Source of the DNA: B10-G9 sp963712165 | GTDB lineage: Bacteria > Chloroflexota > Anaerolineae > Anaerolineales > UBA11858 | DNA length: 64,000 bases | Direction of reading: 5' to 3' | Assembly (NCBI GenBank): GCA_963712165.1 | Contig: CAVQGY010000001.1 | Span: 186,001 to 250,000 of the forward strand | Part shown: piece after piece, positions 1 to 8,899 of the stretch | Position numbering within the stretch: the first letter of the stretch is position 1 | How the letters are laid out: every line of letters starts with the position of its first letter | The notes under the pieces: model-generated | What the model saw: only the letters and a program-made list of their open reading frames with translations | The model's database searches: none | Told to the model about the DNA's origin: nothing | Program-made: the position numbers and the translations under genes

Positions 1-1422
1 TTCAGCCTGCTAGCCTGTGGATTGTATCTGATCTTCAGTTTACGTACAGCAGGACTTGGATTTCCCCTGGATGATGCCTGGATTCATCAGGCATTCGCTC
101 GGAATTTTGCCCAAACATTCACCTGGAGCTTCCAACGTGGGCTGCCTTCGGGCGGGTCAACCGGACCACTATGGGGGTTTACCCTCGCTTCAGTTCACCT
201 CGCTGGGATTCCAGAAGTTCTGGGAACCCATTTAGTTGGTTTTCTATTGCTTTGGGGATGTTCTATTTCCGCTTTTGAGATTGTTCGGCTTATTTTTCCT
301 GCATCAAGAGTGGTGCCCTTGTTGATAGGGGCCGCTATATCCCTTGAATGGCATTTAGTTTGGTCAGCGCTTTCTGGAATGGAAACATTATTACTGGTTT
401 TGATCTCACTCCATATTTTTAGGTGGATGTTGCAAAAAAGAGAGGATTGGTGGGTGCCGGGAGTGCTGACTGGTTTATCTCTCTGGATAAGGCCAGATGG
501 ACTAACGTTAATGGGGCCCTTGCTGCTAAGTATGTTTTTCAGGAAAGGTGCCGCGATCAATAGAATTAGGACTGCAGCGATTTATTTTGGATGCATTGCC
601 CTTGTGTCCGCCCCGTATTTTTTGTTCAATCATTATGTGGCTGGTGATCTTTGGCCGAATACCTTTTATGCAAAACAAGCTGAATATGCCATTCTCCGGG
701 AGACTGGATTACTTGCACGATTCTTGAACCTTTCGAAACAAACCATTACGGGAATTGGGGCAATGCTCTTGCCGGGCCTAATGCTGGAGGCATATACGAT
801 ATTCAAAGAAAGGAATTGGGAGAGGGCCGGGATCTTGATTTGGACAGTGGGGTATGTGATAGTTTACGCAGTAAGACTCCCGGTCATCTATCAGCATGGA
901 CGTTATATCATGCCAGCTATACCCCCATTTATATTGATCGGATCAGTAGGTATGGCCAGGTGGCTTGATTTCAGCTCAACGATAAAAGGGAAGAGGCTAG
1001 CCAGCCTTGCCTGGGGTGGATCTTCGGCTGCTATTCTGGGTGTTTTCCTGTTTCTGGGAGCGCAAGCGTATGCCCTGGATGTGGGTGTGATCGAATCTGA
1101 AATGGTCCAGGTCGCTCGCTGGGTGAATGAAAACACACCGTCGACAGCGGTGATAGGAGCCCATGACATAGGCGCTTTAGGATATTTTGGCGAGAGACAG
1201 ATCATCGATTTGGCAGGCTTGATCACACCTGACGTAATCCCCTTTATTCGTGATCAAGAGTTGCTGGCTGATTACCTGTACCAGAATGAGGCTGATTATT
1301 TGGTAACATTCCCGAGCTGGTATCCGGAACTGATCCAGGGATTGCCCCTTCTCTACCAGGGAAGTGGTGAGTATACAGATCAGTTCGGGATGGATCGGAT
1401 GTCAGTCTTTATTTGGAAGTAG
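1..1422 (+). CDS. Multi-pass membrane glycosyltransferase-like protein, 5' end cut by window edge
   Basis: The frame is open to base 1 with no stop, so the gene starts outside the window; 473 residues are visible. The protein has many hydrophobic membrane segments. Near its visible N-terminus is an acidic motif, PLDDAWIHQ, of the kind found in the first extracytoplasmic loop of GT-C (ArnT/PMT-like) glycosyltransferases, where an Asp-containing pair binds the lipid-linked sugar. The soluble C-terminal tail (GALGYFGERQIIDLAGLI) resembles the C-terminal domain of many such proteins in Chloroflexota. A TTG at 22 could be read as a start, but coding character continues upstream of it. Substrate unknown. 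It stands alone before the kinase promoter at 1464. Confidence 0.7.
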   Translation, partial: FSLLACGLYLIFSLRTAGLGFPLDDAWIHQAFARNFAQTFTWSFQRGLPSGGSTGPLWGFTLASVHLAGIPEVLGTHLVGFLLLWGCSISAFEIVRLIFPASRVVPLLIGAAISLEWHLVWSALSGMETLLLVLISLHIFRWMLQKREDWWVPGVLTGLSLWIRPDGLTLMGPLLLSMFFRKGAAINRIRTAAIYFGCIALVSAPYFLFNHYVAGDLWPNTFYAKQAEYAILRETGLLARFLNLSKQTITGIGAMLLPGLMLEAYTIFKERNWERAGILIWTVGYVIVYAVRLPVIYQHGRYIMPAIPPFILIGSVGMARWLDFSSTIKGKRLASLAWGGSSAAILGVFLFLGAQAYALDVGVIESEMVQVARWVNENTPSTAVIGAHDIGALGYFGERQIIDLAGLITPDVIPFIRDQELLADYLYQNEADYLVTFPSWYPELIQGLPLLYQGSGEYTDQFGMDRMSVFIWK

Positions 1423-1463
1423 TCCATCTAGCGGTATCAGGTGACGCCTTACAAAGACATAAA

Positions 1464-1492
1464 TTGCTTCGTGGGTGCTCCTATGCTATACT
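1464..1492 (+). promoter_or_regulatory. Promoter for the histidine kinase gene
   Basis: TTGCTT (1464-1469), a 17-base spacer and TATACT (1487-1492) fit a housekeeping-sigma promoter. It would start transcription about 30 bases before the kinase ATG at 1531. Confidence 0.6.
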
Positions 1493-1530
1493 CTCATGAT
1501 AGATAGGCATTTCAAGGCAGGAGACAACAA

Positions 1531-2589
1531 ATGGCCTTTAAAGATAAAGAAGCCGAAAAGAATACTGAGCAGCTGAAAGAATCGATCCAAGAGAAGATCA
1601 ACGCTGCTGAGCAAAAATTAGCTGGTGTGACTACTAAGATCCAGCAGAGCCAGGCTGAAGTTGACAAACTAGCTCAGCGGAATATTGCCAATTCTGCCAA
1701 GATCAAGAACGTCAAAGAGAAAACCGAAGAGTTCAGCTCCGCCGCTGTAAGGGATGCATACGATGAAGCGCTCGATGCCCAGCAGAGGTTGTTTGTCATG
1801 CGAGGGCAAATAGACAAGCTTAAATCCGAACAGGTTCATCTGCAAGAGAACATCATGGAATTTCAAGATATGACTGCATTCTTAAGCCGAACTCCGCTGC
1901 TGGAGGGTGGTGAAACTGAGATCAATCCGGCCGAGTTCATCGAATCGGTCATCCAGGCTCAAGAGGTGGAAAGGAAGCGGCTGTCTAACAAGATGCATGA
2001 TGGTCCGGCACAAGCATTATCTAATTTCATCCTCCAGGTCGAGATTGCGCAGCGTTTGTTTGATATGGATCTCGATCAGGCCAGGGAGGAATTGGATGAC
2101 CTTAAAGTATCGGCCAACGCCACATTTACCAAGGTCAGGGACTTCATTTTTGAGCTGCGACCTATGATGCTGGATGACCTGGGGCTGATACCTACATTAA
2201 GGCATTATTTCGATGCCTTCAAAGAACAAAATGAGCTCGAGGTCCTTTTCACCGCATCTGGAACAGAGAGACGCCTGGATAGTTATTTGGAAATCATGAT
2301 TTTCAGGGCTATGCAAGAATTGGCAAGCAATGCAGCCCGGCATGCAGGGGCGAATACCGTAAGGGCGCATATCGACACCGGGGAAACCCAGGTCATTGTT
2401 GATGTAGAAGATGATGGCAAGGGATTCAATGCCGAACAGGCTATGGAAAACAGCATGGGTATCAAGGTGATCAAAGAGCGGGTCGATATTCTGGGGGGCG
2501 AATTTAATATTGATACAGCGATAGGTCAAGGGACCAGAATTGGCTTTACGATTCCTCTGGCAACTGAAGGGCAAGATGCCTTTGCATAA
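1531..2589 (+). CDS. Cytoplasmic DegS-like sensor histidine kinase (HisKA_3 family)
   Basis: A 352-residue protein with no membrane segment. Residues about 5-120 are charged and heptad-rich, a likely coiled coil, as in DegS. The phosphoacceptor region follows, with His156 in KMHDGPAQAL, typical of the NarL/DegS-type HisKA_3 family. The C-terminus is a HATPase domain with an N-box (ELASNAARHAG) and G-box (DVEDDGKGF). It should autophosphorylate in response to a cytoplasmic cue and pass phosphate to a receiver domain. No LuxR-type regulator is adjacent; the nearest receiver domain is the one at the N-terminus of the CpaE-like protein at 4233, so a link to pilus control is possible but inferred. 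Start supported by a purine-rich GGCAGGAG upstream. Confidence 0.88.
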   Translation: MAFKDKEAEKNTEQLKESIQEKINAAEQKLAGVTTKIQQSQAEVDKLAQRNIANSAKIKNVKEKTEEFSSAAVRDAYDEALDAQQRLFVMRGQIDKLKSEQVHLQENIMEFQDMTAFLSRTPLLEGGETEINPAEFIESVIQAQEVERKRLSNKMHDGPAQALSNFILQVEIAQRLFDMDLDQAREELDDLKVSANATFTKVRDFIFELRPMMLDDLGLIPTLRHYFDAFKEQNELEVLFTASGTERRLDSYLEIMIFRAMQELASNAARHAGANTVRAHIDTGETQVIVDVEDDGKGFNAEQAMENSMGIKVIKERVDILGGEFNIDTAIGQGTRIGFTIPLATEGQDAFA

Positions 2590-2606
2590 TTGTAAGGAGG
2601 ACCTTC

Positions 2607-2635
2607 TTGCAATTAGAAATGATGTTCTTTATAAT
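2607..2635 (+). promoter_or_regulatory. Strong promoter for the Flp pilin gene
   Basis: TTGCAA (2607-2612), a 17-base spacer and a perfect TATAAT (2630-2635). Predicted transcription start near 2642 gives a leader of about 60 bases. A separate strong promoter plus a downstream terminator lets the pilin be made in excess over the assembly machinery. Confidence 0.7.
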
Positions 2636-2644
2636 GTGCACACT

Positions 2645-2657
2645 AACCTGACAGGTT
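2645..2657. promoter_or_regulatory. Operator-like palindrome at the pilin transcription start
   Basis: AACCTGACAGGTT is a perfect 6-bp dyad around a central A, placed a few bases after the predicted start of flp transcription. The core ACCTGACAGG recurs upstream of cpaB at 2951-2960. Position and symmetry suggest a repressor site; the binding protein is unknown. Confidence 0.35.
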
Positions 2658-2701
2658 CGCATACACCTTGAAGGAAATTCTAGGAACAGGAGGTAAATAC
2701 C

Positions 2702-2848
2702 ATGTTATTCGCACCGAAAGAAAAAGGCCAAGGACTCGTTGAGTATGCACTCATTCTTGTATTAGTCGCAGTTGTAGTGATTGTTATTCTCTCCTTGCTT
2801 GGCCCAGCTATTGGCAACATTTTCAGCAACATCGTCCAGAATATCTAA
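2702..2848 (+). CDS. flp: Flp/type IVb prepilin, major Tad pilin
   Basis: A 48-residue protein with the type IVb prepilin pattern: a short basic leader (MLFAPKEKG), then QGLVEY followed by about 20 hydrophobic residues. Cleavage is expected after Gly9, putting Glu14 at the conserved +5 and Tyr15 at +6. The mature pilin polymerises through its hydrophobic helix into the Flp pilus. The ATG is preceded by an excellent ribosome site, AGGAGG, eight or so bases upstream. It has its own promoter (2607) and terminator (2899) and sits just before cpaB. The prepilin peptidase (TadV) and TadE/TadF pseudopilins are not in this window. Confidence 0.9.
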   Translation: MLFAPKEKGQGLVEYALILVLVAVVVIVILSLLGPAIGNIFSNIVQNI

Positions 2849-2898
2849 ACGAACCGCAAGGTTCCAGGCGAGTGACCGCCTACTTAGTCACATATGCT

Positions 2899-2930
2899 AA
2901 ACCCTACCACGAGGTAGGGTTTTGCTTTTT
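2899..2930 (+). terminator. Intrinsic terminator after the pilin gene
   Basis: A 10-bp perfect stem, AAACCCTACC / GGTAGGGTTT, with loop ACGA (2909-2912), followed by TTTGCTTTTT. It separates the pilin transcript from the assembly operon. Confidence 0.85.
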
Positions 2931-2950
2931 CAAGGGAATGCGATCCTGAT

Positions 2951-2962
2951 ACCTGACAGGAT
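2951..2962. promoter_or_regulatory. Second copy of the ACCTGACAGG element, upstream of cpaB
   Basis: ACCTGACAGG (2951-2960) repeats the core of the palindrome at the flp start. Here it forms an inverted repeat with ATCCTG at 2943-2948 (partner CAGGAT, 2957-2962). A TTGCAA (2962-2967), identical to the flp -35, follows directly. Possibly a shared control site for pilin and assembly genes. Confidence 0.3.
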
Positions 2963-3017
2963 TGCAATGACAATTAGTAGAAATAATCTGGATTATCCGT
3001 TAAACTATGTTAGAGGA

Positions 3018-3044
3018 ATAATAGGAAGGATTGGTTCCTATTAT
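3018..3044. promoter_or_regulatory. Inverted repeat upstream of cpaB
   Basis: ATAATAGGAA (3018-3027) and TTCCTATTAT (3035-3044) form a perfect 10-bp dyad with a 7-base centre, about 50 bases before the cpaB start. There is no T-run, so it is not a terminator. It could be an operator or an mRNA leader hairpin; nothing identifies the ligand. Confidence 0.35.
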
Positions 3045-3092
3045 AAGGTAAAATAGTGGTGGATCAATCAGGCATAGAGCCAGGAGGTCAAA

Positions 3093-4205
3093 ATGCGACG
3101 CGGTAGAGTATTTCTTTATTTAAGCCTAATCTTGATTTTGCTAGTAGCTGGGGGATATTTTCTTTATAGTCGTTTCCTCGCGCCACCCGCAGAGGGGCCT
3201 GACGCAGTGCCTACCCAGGCTGTTGTACCTGACCGAGTAGATATCGTGGTGATCACGCAAAATGCACCCCGAGGCACTGTGCTTAATGAAACATTGCTCG
3301 GATTAATACCTTTACCGCGGGACATGGTCATATCAGGCATGTTCACTGATTTGGCGCAAGTTGTCGGGCGCCAAGCAAAATTTGATCTCGATAGTGGTAT
3401 TCCTCTCACGGTTAATATGCTGGTTGATTCTGCGGCTCAGTTATCCGCAGCTGGTTCAGTTGCGTCCCTGTCGATACCCGATGGCATGGTTGCCAAATCG
3501 ATCCCAATCAATCGTCTGGCGAGTGTATCCTATGCACTGAGACCAGGAGACCGGGTTGTGGTGATAGCTTCAATGCAATTCATCGATCTTGACCCAGACT
3601 TTCAGACCATTCTTCCCAACGCAACTGCATTGGTCTATGGTTCGAGCATTTCCCTCGGCGCTGATGGAGGTCCTCCCCGCCTGACTTCTGAAGTCGCGGA
3701 AGGAGGGGGGCCAGAAGGACGAGCAGAACGATCTGGTGAGCTGACTGACGAAAAGATCTATCTTATTCCTTCTGAAGCCCAGAGACCGAGGTTAGTAACC
3801 CAGATCATCATTCCAAGCGCAACTGTACTCCACGTGGGTGATTTTGAGATCGAGGAAGCTGGGGTAGCAAATACAGAGGCACCCGAAGTTGTTGCTCCTC
3901 CAGTGGATGGAGCTGATGCTGCTCCACCTCCAGAAGATCCACCTCCAGATAATATCACTTTGATTGTGACCCCCCAGGAAGCTGTCAACCTGACCTACTT
4001 GATCGAAAGCGGCGTTGATATTAGCCTGGCCCTGCGCTCGGCTGGGGACAGCACTGTAATAGACACGCAGACAGCCACGATCCAGTATTTCCTGGATAAT
4101 TACGCAATTCCTCTTCCCGCAAAATTACCTTATGGACTTGCTCCAAGAGTTGACGAGGTACCGGAACCAGGCGAAACCAGGAGTGCTCCTGCACCAGCGC
4201 CTTAA
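3093..4205 (+). CDS. cpaB: Flp pilus assembly protein CpaB (RcpC)
   Basis: A 370-residue protein with one N-terminal membrane anchor (about residues 5-26), then a SAF-type beta-clip region (about 50-125, including 'APRGTVLNETLLGLIPLP'), a middle domain with GDRVVVIASMQF, and a low-complexity Pro/Glu/Asp-rich stretch (about 270-290). The family sits outside the membrane at the base of the Tad pilus. In diderms it partners the secretin RcpA; no secretin is present here, so it probably spans the cell wall of a single-membrane cell. First gene of the Tad assembly operon; ATG preceded by AGGAGG. C-terminal Pro/Ala tail (APAPAP). Confidence 0.85.
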   Translation: MRRGRVFLYLSLILILLVAGGYFLYSRFLAPPAEGPDAVPTQAVVPDRVDIVVITQNAPRGTVLNETLLGLIPLPRDMVISGMFTDLAQVVGRQAKFDLDSGIPLTVNMLVDSAAQLSAAGSVASLSIPDGMVAKSIPINRLASVSYALRPGDRVVVIASMQFIDLDPDFQTILPNATALVYGSSISLGADGGPPRLTSEVAEGGGPEGRAERSGELTDEKIYLIPSEAQRPRLVTQIIIPSATVLHVGDFEIEEAGVANTEAPEVVAPPVDGADAAPPPEDPPPDNITLIVTPQEAVNLTYLIESGVDISLALRSAGDSTVIDTQTATIQYFLDNYAIPLPAKLPYGLAPRVDEVPEPGETRSAPAPAP

Positions 4206-4232
4206 TATTAACCTCAACGATAAAAGGACTTT

Positions 4233-5465
4233 ATGTCTGACGAGTTCAATGTCCTGATAGTTGATGATCAGGAAGAGACCAGAAAAAACGTAGCTCGGTT
4301 GCTGCAATTTGAAAATGATATCAACGTTGTAGGAACTGCCAGAACCGGGCAGGATGCTATCAAGCAGACAGTCGCCCTTGATCCCGATGTGGTTCTGATG
4401 GATATCAATATGCCGGATATGGATGGCATTGAGGCCACAGAACTTATTCAGAAGCAAGCGCCTGTGTCGCAGATTGTCATCCTGTCCGTTCAGGGAGATA
4501 CGAATTATATGCGCAGGGCGATGCTTGCCGGCGCAAGAGATTTCCTGACAAAACCCCCCAAGAGCGATGAGCTTGTCTCTGTCATCCGGCGAGCTGGTGC
4601 AATAGCGAAAGCTACCAGAAATGAAATTCATTTTATTGGAAGGGGCACTGGCAGCCTTATCGATCCTAGATCTACAACTATTCAGCTATCCGGGTTAGGA
4701 AAGATCATTGCAGTTTACAGTCCTAAGGGGGGCGTCGGTAAAACAACTATTGCGGTGAATTTAGCGGTCGCTCTGCACAGCCCAGAAACACCCGCGGTGA
4801 TCGTTGATGCAAACCTGCAATTTGGCGATGTGCAAGTCTTCTTCAATGAGCGTGGAAGGACTTCCATTGTGGATCTCACTCCGAATGTGGAACAACTGGA
4901 TAGTGAGCTGGTTGAAGATGTGGTCCTGCATCACCAGGCATCTGGAGTCGATATCGTAGCTTCTCCACCAACTCCTGAAGATGGAGAACAGGTAACCGGG
5001 TCGCAGCTGGTTAGTGTGCTCCAGTACCTTGCGCGCATGTATTCATACGTGATCGTAGACACTAATTCTTATCTGGCTGACCAGACCATTGAGACCTTGG
5101 ATTCTTGCGATCTGCTGGTACTGATCTCATCCCAGGATATCCCCGCGATCATCAATACAAGGGCTGTGCTCCAATTATTGATTTCACGCCTTGGTGTTAG
5201 CAAAGAAAAGATTCTTCTAGTGATGAATCGATTTGATAAACAAATAGCCATCTCGCCCGAGAAAGTTGGACATAATCTTGGGCATCAAATCGCCTGTGTC
5301 ATCCTCGAGGACAAGGAAGTTGTTGCTCCGGGAGTGAACAGGGGAGTACCATTCATGCTTGGAGATGGAAAATCCAAAGACGTAGGAAAAGGTATTTTAG
5401 AGCTCGTGGGAAAGGTTCGCGAAAGCCTGTCCCAGCTTGAACGGGCCCGTGCAGACGATAAATAG
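4233..5465 (+). CDS. cpaE: CpaE/TadZ-like Tad localisation ATPase with intact receiver domain
   Basis: A 410-residue two-domain protein. Residues 1-125 form a response-regulator receiver domain with every catalytic position present: acidic pair Asp11-Asp12, phosphoacceptor Asp57 in VVLMDINMP, Ser85 and Lys107 in FLTKPP. Residues 155-400 form a ParA/MinD-type ATPase with deviant Walker A KGGVGKTT (165-172). In Tad systems CpaE/TadZ places the pilus machine in the cell. In many proteobacterial homologues the N-terminal domain is a degenerate receiver, so the complete active site here suggests genuine phosphorylation control. Second gene of the cpaB-tadC operon. Confidence 0.85.
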   Translation: MSDEFNVLIVDDQEETRKNVARLLQFENDINVVGTARTGQDAIKQTVALDPDVVLMDINMPDMDGIEATELIQKQAPVSQIVILSVQGDTNYMRRAMLAGARDFLTKPPKSDELVSVIRRAGAIAKATRNEIHFIGRGTGSLIDPRSTTIQLSGLGKIIAVYSPKGGVGKTTIAVNLAVALHSPETPAVIVDANLQFGDVQVFFNERGRTSIVDLTPNVEQLDSELVEDVVLHHQASGVDIVASPPTPEDGEQVTGSQLVSVLQYLARMYSYVIVDTNSYLADQTIETLDSCDLLVLISSQDIPAIINTRAVLQLLISRLGVSKEKILLVMNRFDKQIAISPEKVGHNLGHQIACVILEDKEVVAPGVNRGVPFMLGDGKSKDVGKGILELVGKVRESLSQLERARADDK

Positions 5466-5500
5466 TACTTTATCAACTGAGAGTTATCAGGAAAATAAAT

Positions 5501-6892
5501 ATGTCACTATTGAAACGAATTGAACAGGGTAGACAAAATGCAGATCAAGATCCAACTGCTAGTGGAGGATCTAGGCTGGGGACTCTGGAAGCGAGGCGGG
5601 TATCTCCCCCGCGTAAGGATGCCCAGGATGAGACCTATGCCGACCTAAAAGGACGCGTCCAAAATAGGTTGCTTGCTGAGCTGGACCCTTCCATAGATGT
5701 TTCAGAAGTAGAAAAAGTCCGCGGAATGATCCGGGACTTGTTCGAACAGATCCTGACTGAAGAAAGCATTGTTCTCTCGCGCCAGGAGAAACATCGATTA
5801 TTTGAACAGATCGCGGCTGAAATCCTTGGGTTTGGTCCTTTGCAGCCTTTGTTAGAAGATAACGATATCACAGAAGTAATGGTCAATGGTGCAAAGAGCT
5901 GCTATTTTGAAAAAGCAGGAAAAATTAACCGGGCTCCGATCACCTTTGAGAGCGACGAGCATGTTATGCGGATTATTGACAGGATCGTTGCGCCCCTTGG
6001 TAGGCGGATCGATGAGTCCAGCCCGTACGTGGATGCTCGCTTACCTGATGGTTCTCGTGTGAATGCAGTGATCCCACCCATATCTTTAGTTGGTCCATGC
6101 CTGACGATCCGTAAATTCTCGAAAGACCCATTTACCGTTGAGCAGCTGATAGACTTCGGCAGCCTTACTCCCAGCTCTGTCCTATTCATGGAAGCAGCCG
6201 TCAAGTCTCGTTTCAACATTATCATATCTGGTGGTACTGGTTCCGGGAAAACCACATTGCTGAATGTGTTGTCTGGTTTCATTCCTAATGATGAGCGCAT
6301 CATCACGGTGGAGAATGCAGCTGAACTTCAAATGAGGCAGGATCATGTTGTTACCCTGGAATCTCGCCCTCCTAATATTGAAGGCAGGGGAGAAGTAACC
6401 ATCCGCCAATTAGTGATCAATACCTTGCGTATGAGGCCTGACCGCATAATCGTCGGAGAGATCCGTGGTGAGGAATCATTGGACATGCTTCAGGCTATGA
6501 ACACCGGTCATGATGGTTCTTTGACTACTGCGCACTCCAACTCTCCCCGCGACACCCTGGCCAGAGTTGAAACAATGGCCCTTATGGCCGGGATGGACCT
6601 GCCCGTGAGGGCAATCCGGGAGCAAATTGCGTCAGCAATCGACCTGATCATCCACCAAAGCAGGATGCAGGATGGAACCAGAAAAGTCACCAATATCACC
6701 GAGGTGATTGGCATGGAAGGCGAAGTCATTACCATGCAGGATATCTTCCGGTTTGAGCAGACTGCCATCGAAGATGGCAAAGTACTTGGCGAGTTAGTGC
6801 CAACAGGTTTGCGCCCGAAATACATGGATAAGATTGAAGCCCATGGTATTCACTTGCCACCATCTATTTTCTCGAAACGTGCTGGAGCATAA
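5501..6892 (+). CDS. cpaF: Tad pilus assembly ATPase CpaF/TadA
   Basis: A 463-residue secretion ATPase of the GspE/VirB11 family that powers Flp pilus extension (and retraction in TadA). The N-terminal helical region (about 40-110) is followed by an all-alpha-beta domain and the ATPase core with Walker A GGTGSGKT (244-251), the acidic box MRPDRIIVGEIRGEE and the His-box NTGHDGSLTTAHSNS. It would assemble as a cytoplasmic hexamer under the TadB/TadC platform. Lies 35 bases after cpaE and 31 before tadB. Confidence 0.93.
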   Translation: MSLLKRIEQGRQNADQDPTASGGSRLGTLEARRVSPPRKDAQDETYADLKGRVQNRLLAELDPSIDVSEVEKVRGMIRDLFEQILTEESIVLSRQEKHRLFEQIAAEILGFGPLQPLLEDNDITEVMVNGAKSCYFEKAGKINRAPITFESDEHVMRIIDRIVAPLGRRIDESSPYVDARLPDGSRVNAVIPPISLVGPCLTIRKFSKDPFTVEQLIDFGSLTPSSVLFMEAAVKSRFNIIISGGTGSGKTTLLNVLSGFIPNDERIITVENAAELQMRQDHVVTLESRPPNIEGRGEVTIRQLVINTLRMRPDRIIVGEIRGEESLDMLQAMNTGHDGSLTTAHSNSPRDTLARVETMALMAGMDLPVRAIREQIASAIDLIIHQSRMQDGTRKVTNITEVIGMEGEVITMQDIFRFEQTAIEDGKVLGELVPTGLRPKYMDKIEAHGIHLPPSIFSKRAGA

Positions 6893-6923
6893 GGCTCCAG
6901 GCTCTTTGTAGAGGCTGATTTCC

Positions 6924-7892
6924 ATGATGACAACAATATTGATTATCGGCGGGATAATTGCAGGGGCAATGCTTGTCATTGGCATCGTTATTACTGTGCG
7001 AGACGAGCAAACTATCCTTGATGATCGATTTTCGCATTACGTAGAAGAGGAATATGAAGACGCAGTTGCTCTTGCCGAAAGTCAAAAAACCTCAATTCTG
7101 TCCGAGTGGATTGATACCCGTCTCGCAGGTTCCAAATATGGAGATAGAATTGCTTCCAATTTAGCCCAGGCGGATCTAAAACTAAGGCCGGCTGAATATG
7201 TAGCGGCTATTGTTATTGCTGGATTCTTGATGGGATTTTTTGCATGGGCAATTGGTGGGCAAAATGTTGTCTCAGCCTTGATTGGAATTATTGTAGGTAC
7301 GATGATTCCCAGGTTCTACATGCGCCGCCAGCAAACAAAAAGATTAACGACGTTTGGTAATCAACTGCCGGATATGCTCAACCTGGTTGTGAATGGATTG
7401 AGAGCAGGGTATTCGACCATGCAGGCATTGGAAGCTGTGAGCAAAGAACTTCCTCCGCCTCTTTCAGAAGAGTTTGCTCGTGTGGTGAAAGAAATGCAGT
7501 TAGGCATTGGCATGGAAGATGCTTTGAATAACCTCCACAGACGCATCCCTAGTGATGACCTTGATCTGATCATAACTGCGATCAATGTGCAGAGGGAGGT
7601 CGGTGGCAACCTGGCAGAGATCTTGGATACGATCTCCTATACGATCCGGGAGAGGATTAAGATCAAGGGAGAGATCAAGGTGCTCGTTTCTCAGGTTATT
7701 TACTCAGGACGATTCCTTGCCATGCTTCCTTTGATTTTGATGGGACTGTTATGGTTTGCGAATCGAGATTACTTGATGACCTTCTTTTTACCAGGAAACC
7801 TGCTTTGTGGCGGAATCATGCTTGGGCTCGCCGGCGTGATGGTATTTGCGGGTTATCTGGCCATGAATAAGTTGGCTGACATAGAGGTTTAG
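6924..7892 (+). CDS. tadB: Tad pilus inner-membrane platform protein TadB
   Basis: A 322-residue type II secretion F-domain protein. It has an N-terminal membrane segment (about 6-24), a hydrophobic pair about 90-125, a cytoplasmic helical bundle with the family pattern QLPDMLNLVVNGLRAGYS, and C-terminal membrane segments (about 260-318). With TadC it forms the platform that couples the CpaF motor to pilin polymerisation. It follows cpaF by 31 bases and precedes tadC by 16. Confidence 0.9.
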   Translation: MMTTILIIGGIIAGAMLVIGIVITVRDEQTILDDRFSHYVEEEYEDAVALAESQKTSILSEWIDTRLAGSKYGDRIASNLAQADLKLRPAEYVAAIVIAGFLMGFFAWAIGGQNVVSALIGIIVGTMIPRFYMRRQQTKRLTTFGNQLPDMLNLVVNGLRAGYSTMQALEAVSKELPPPLSEEFARVVKEMQLGIGMEDALNNLHRRIPSDDLDLIITAINVQREVGGNLAEILDTISYTIRERIKIKGEIKVLVSQVIYSGRFLAMLPLILMGLLWFANRDYLMTFFLPGNLLCGGIMLGLAGVMVFAGYLAMNKLADIEV

Positions 7893-7908
7893 AGGTGATG
7901 GAGTTCTT

Positions 7909-8856
7909 ATGAATATCTATATTTGGATCTTCATTGGTATCGTTGTTATCCTGGCAGGTTCATTAACGATCATCGGCTTGCGCAACAGGAGGGAGGAATC
8001 GCCGCTCGATGAGAGATTGAATGAATATATCTCCAGGGGAGAAGAAGTAACACTTGAGGAAATTGAGCTCTCTCAGCCGATAACTGAGCGAATTATCGTC
8101 CCTATTGTGCAGAAAATTGGCGAGATCACTCAGCGGTTCACTCCTCAAAATGCGATTGAGCAAACAGAAAAGAAACTTGAATTAGCAGGGAATCCACCCG
8201 GTCTTGATCCAACATTATTCTGGGCAGCTAGATTTATCGCTGCCGTAGGCGTGGGAGGGTTGCTTTTATTGGTATTTTCAATGGGTTCAATGAATTGGAC
8301 CTGGGGGCGGAAACTTTTAATGACTGGCGTATTTGCTCTTATTGGTTTTTATATGCCTCAGCTTTTGTTGCAAAGCAAAATCAATACCAGGCAGGACACT
8401 ATCAGGAAGTCCATGCCTGACGCGCTTGATTTGCTTACTATTTGTGTCCAGGCTGGCCTGGGATTCGACGCTGCGATGACTCGTGTTGCAGAAAAATGGG
8501 AAGATGCTTTAGCGGATGAATTCGCAAGGGCTCTGAGGGAAATTCAGCTTGGTAATGTGAGAAGGATCGCACTCCGCAATATGGCTGACCGGATTGGTAT
8601 CTCGGAGATGACAAGTTTTGTGGCTGCCATCATCCAAAGCGAACAGCTGGGTGTGAGTATGGCAAAAGTCCTCAGGATCCAGTCAGACCAGATGCGAGTC
8701 CGCCGCAGGCAAATCGCTGAAGAGAAAGCCCAGCAGGCTCCTGTTAAAATGCTTTTCCCCATGGCGCTGCTGATCTTCCCTTCCTTGTTAATTATTTTGT
8801 TGGGTCCTGCGGGGTTGCAGCTGAAGGATTCAGCCCTGGCAGGTATGTTCGGCTAA
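7909..8856 (+). CDS. tadC: Tad pilus inner-membrane platform protein TadC
   Basis: A 315-residue paralogue of TadB with the same layout: an N-terminal membrane segment, a hydrophobic region around 105-150, the T2SSF motif SMPDALDLLTICVQAGLGFDA and a C-terminal hydrophobic hairpin. TadB and TadC are thought to act as a hetero-oligomeric platform. ATG preceded by GGAG. The pilus genes end here; the operon seems to continue into comF after 43 bases with a new ribosome site (GGGAGG). Confidence 0.9.
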   Translation: MNIYIWIFIGIVVILAGSLTIIGLRNRREESPLDERLNEYISRGEEVTLEEIELSQPITERIIVPIVQKIGEITQRFTPQNAIEQTEKKLELAGNPPGLDPTLFWAARFIAAVGVGGLLLLVFSMGSMNWTWGRKLLMTGVFALIGFYMPQLLLQSKINTRQDTIRKSMPDALDLLTICVQAGLGFDAAMTRVAEKWEDALADEFARALREIQLGNVRRIALRNMADRIGISEMTSFVAAIIQSEQLGVSMAKVLRIQSDQMRVRRRQIAEEKAQQAPVKMLFPMALLIFPSLLIILLGPAGLQLKDSALAGMFG

Positions 8857-8899
8857 CATATTCGAGACGTTCACGTAGTTTAATCCGGGAGGATTAAGC

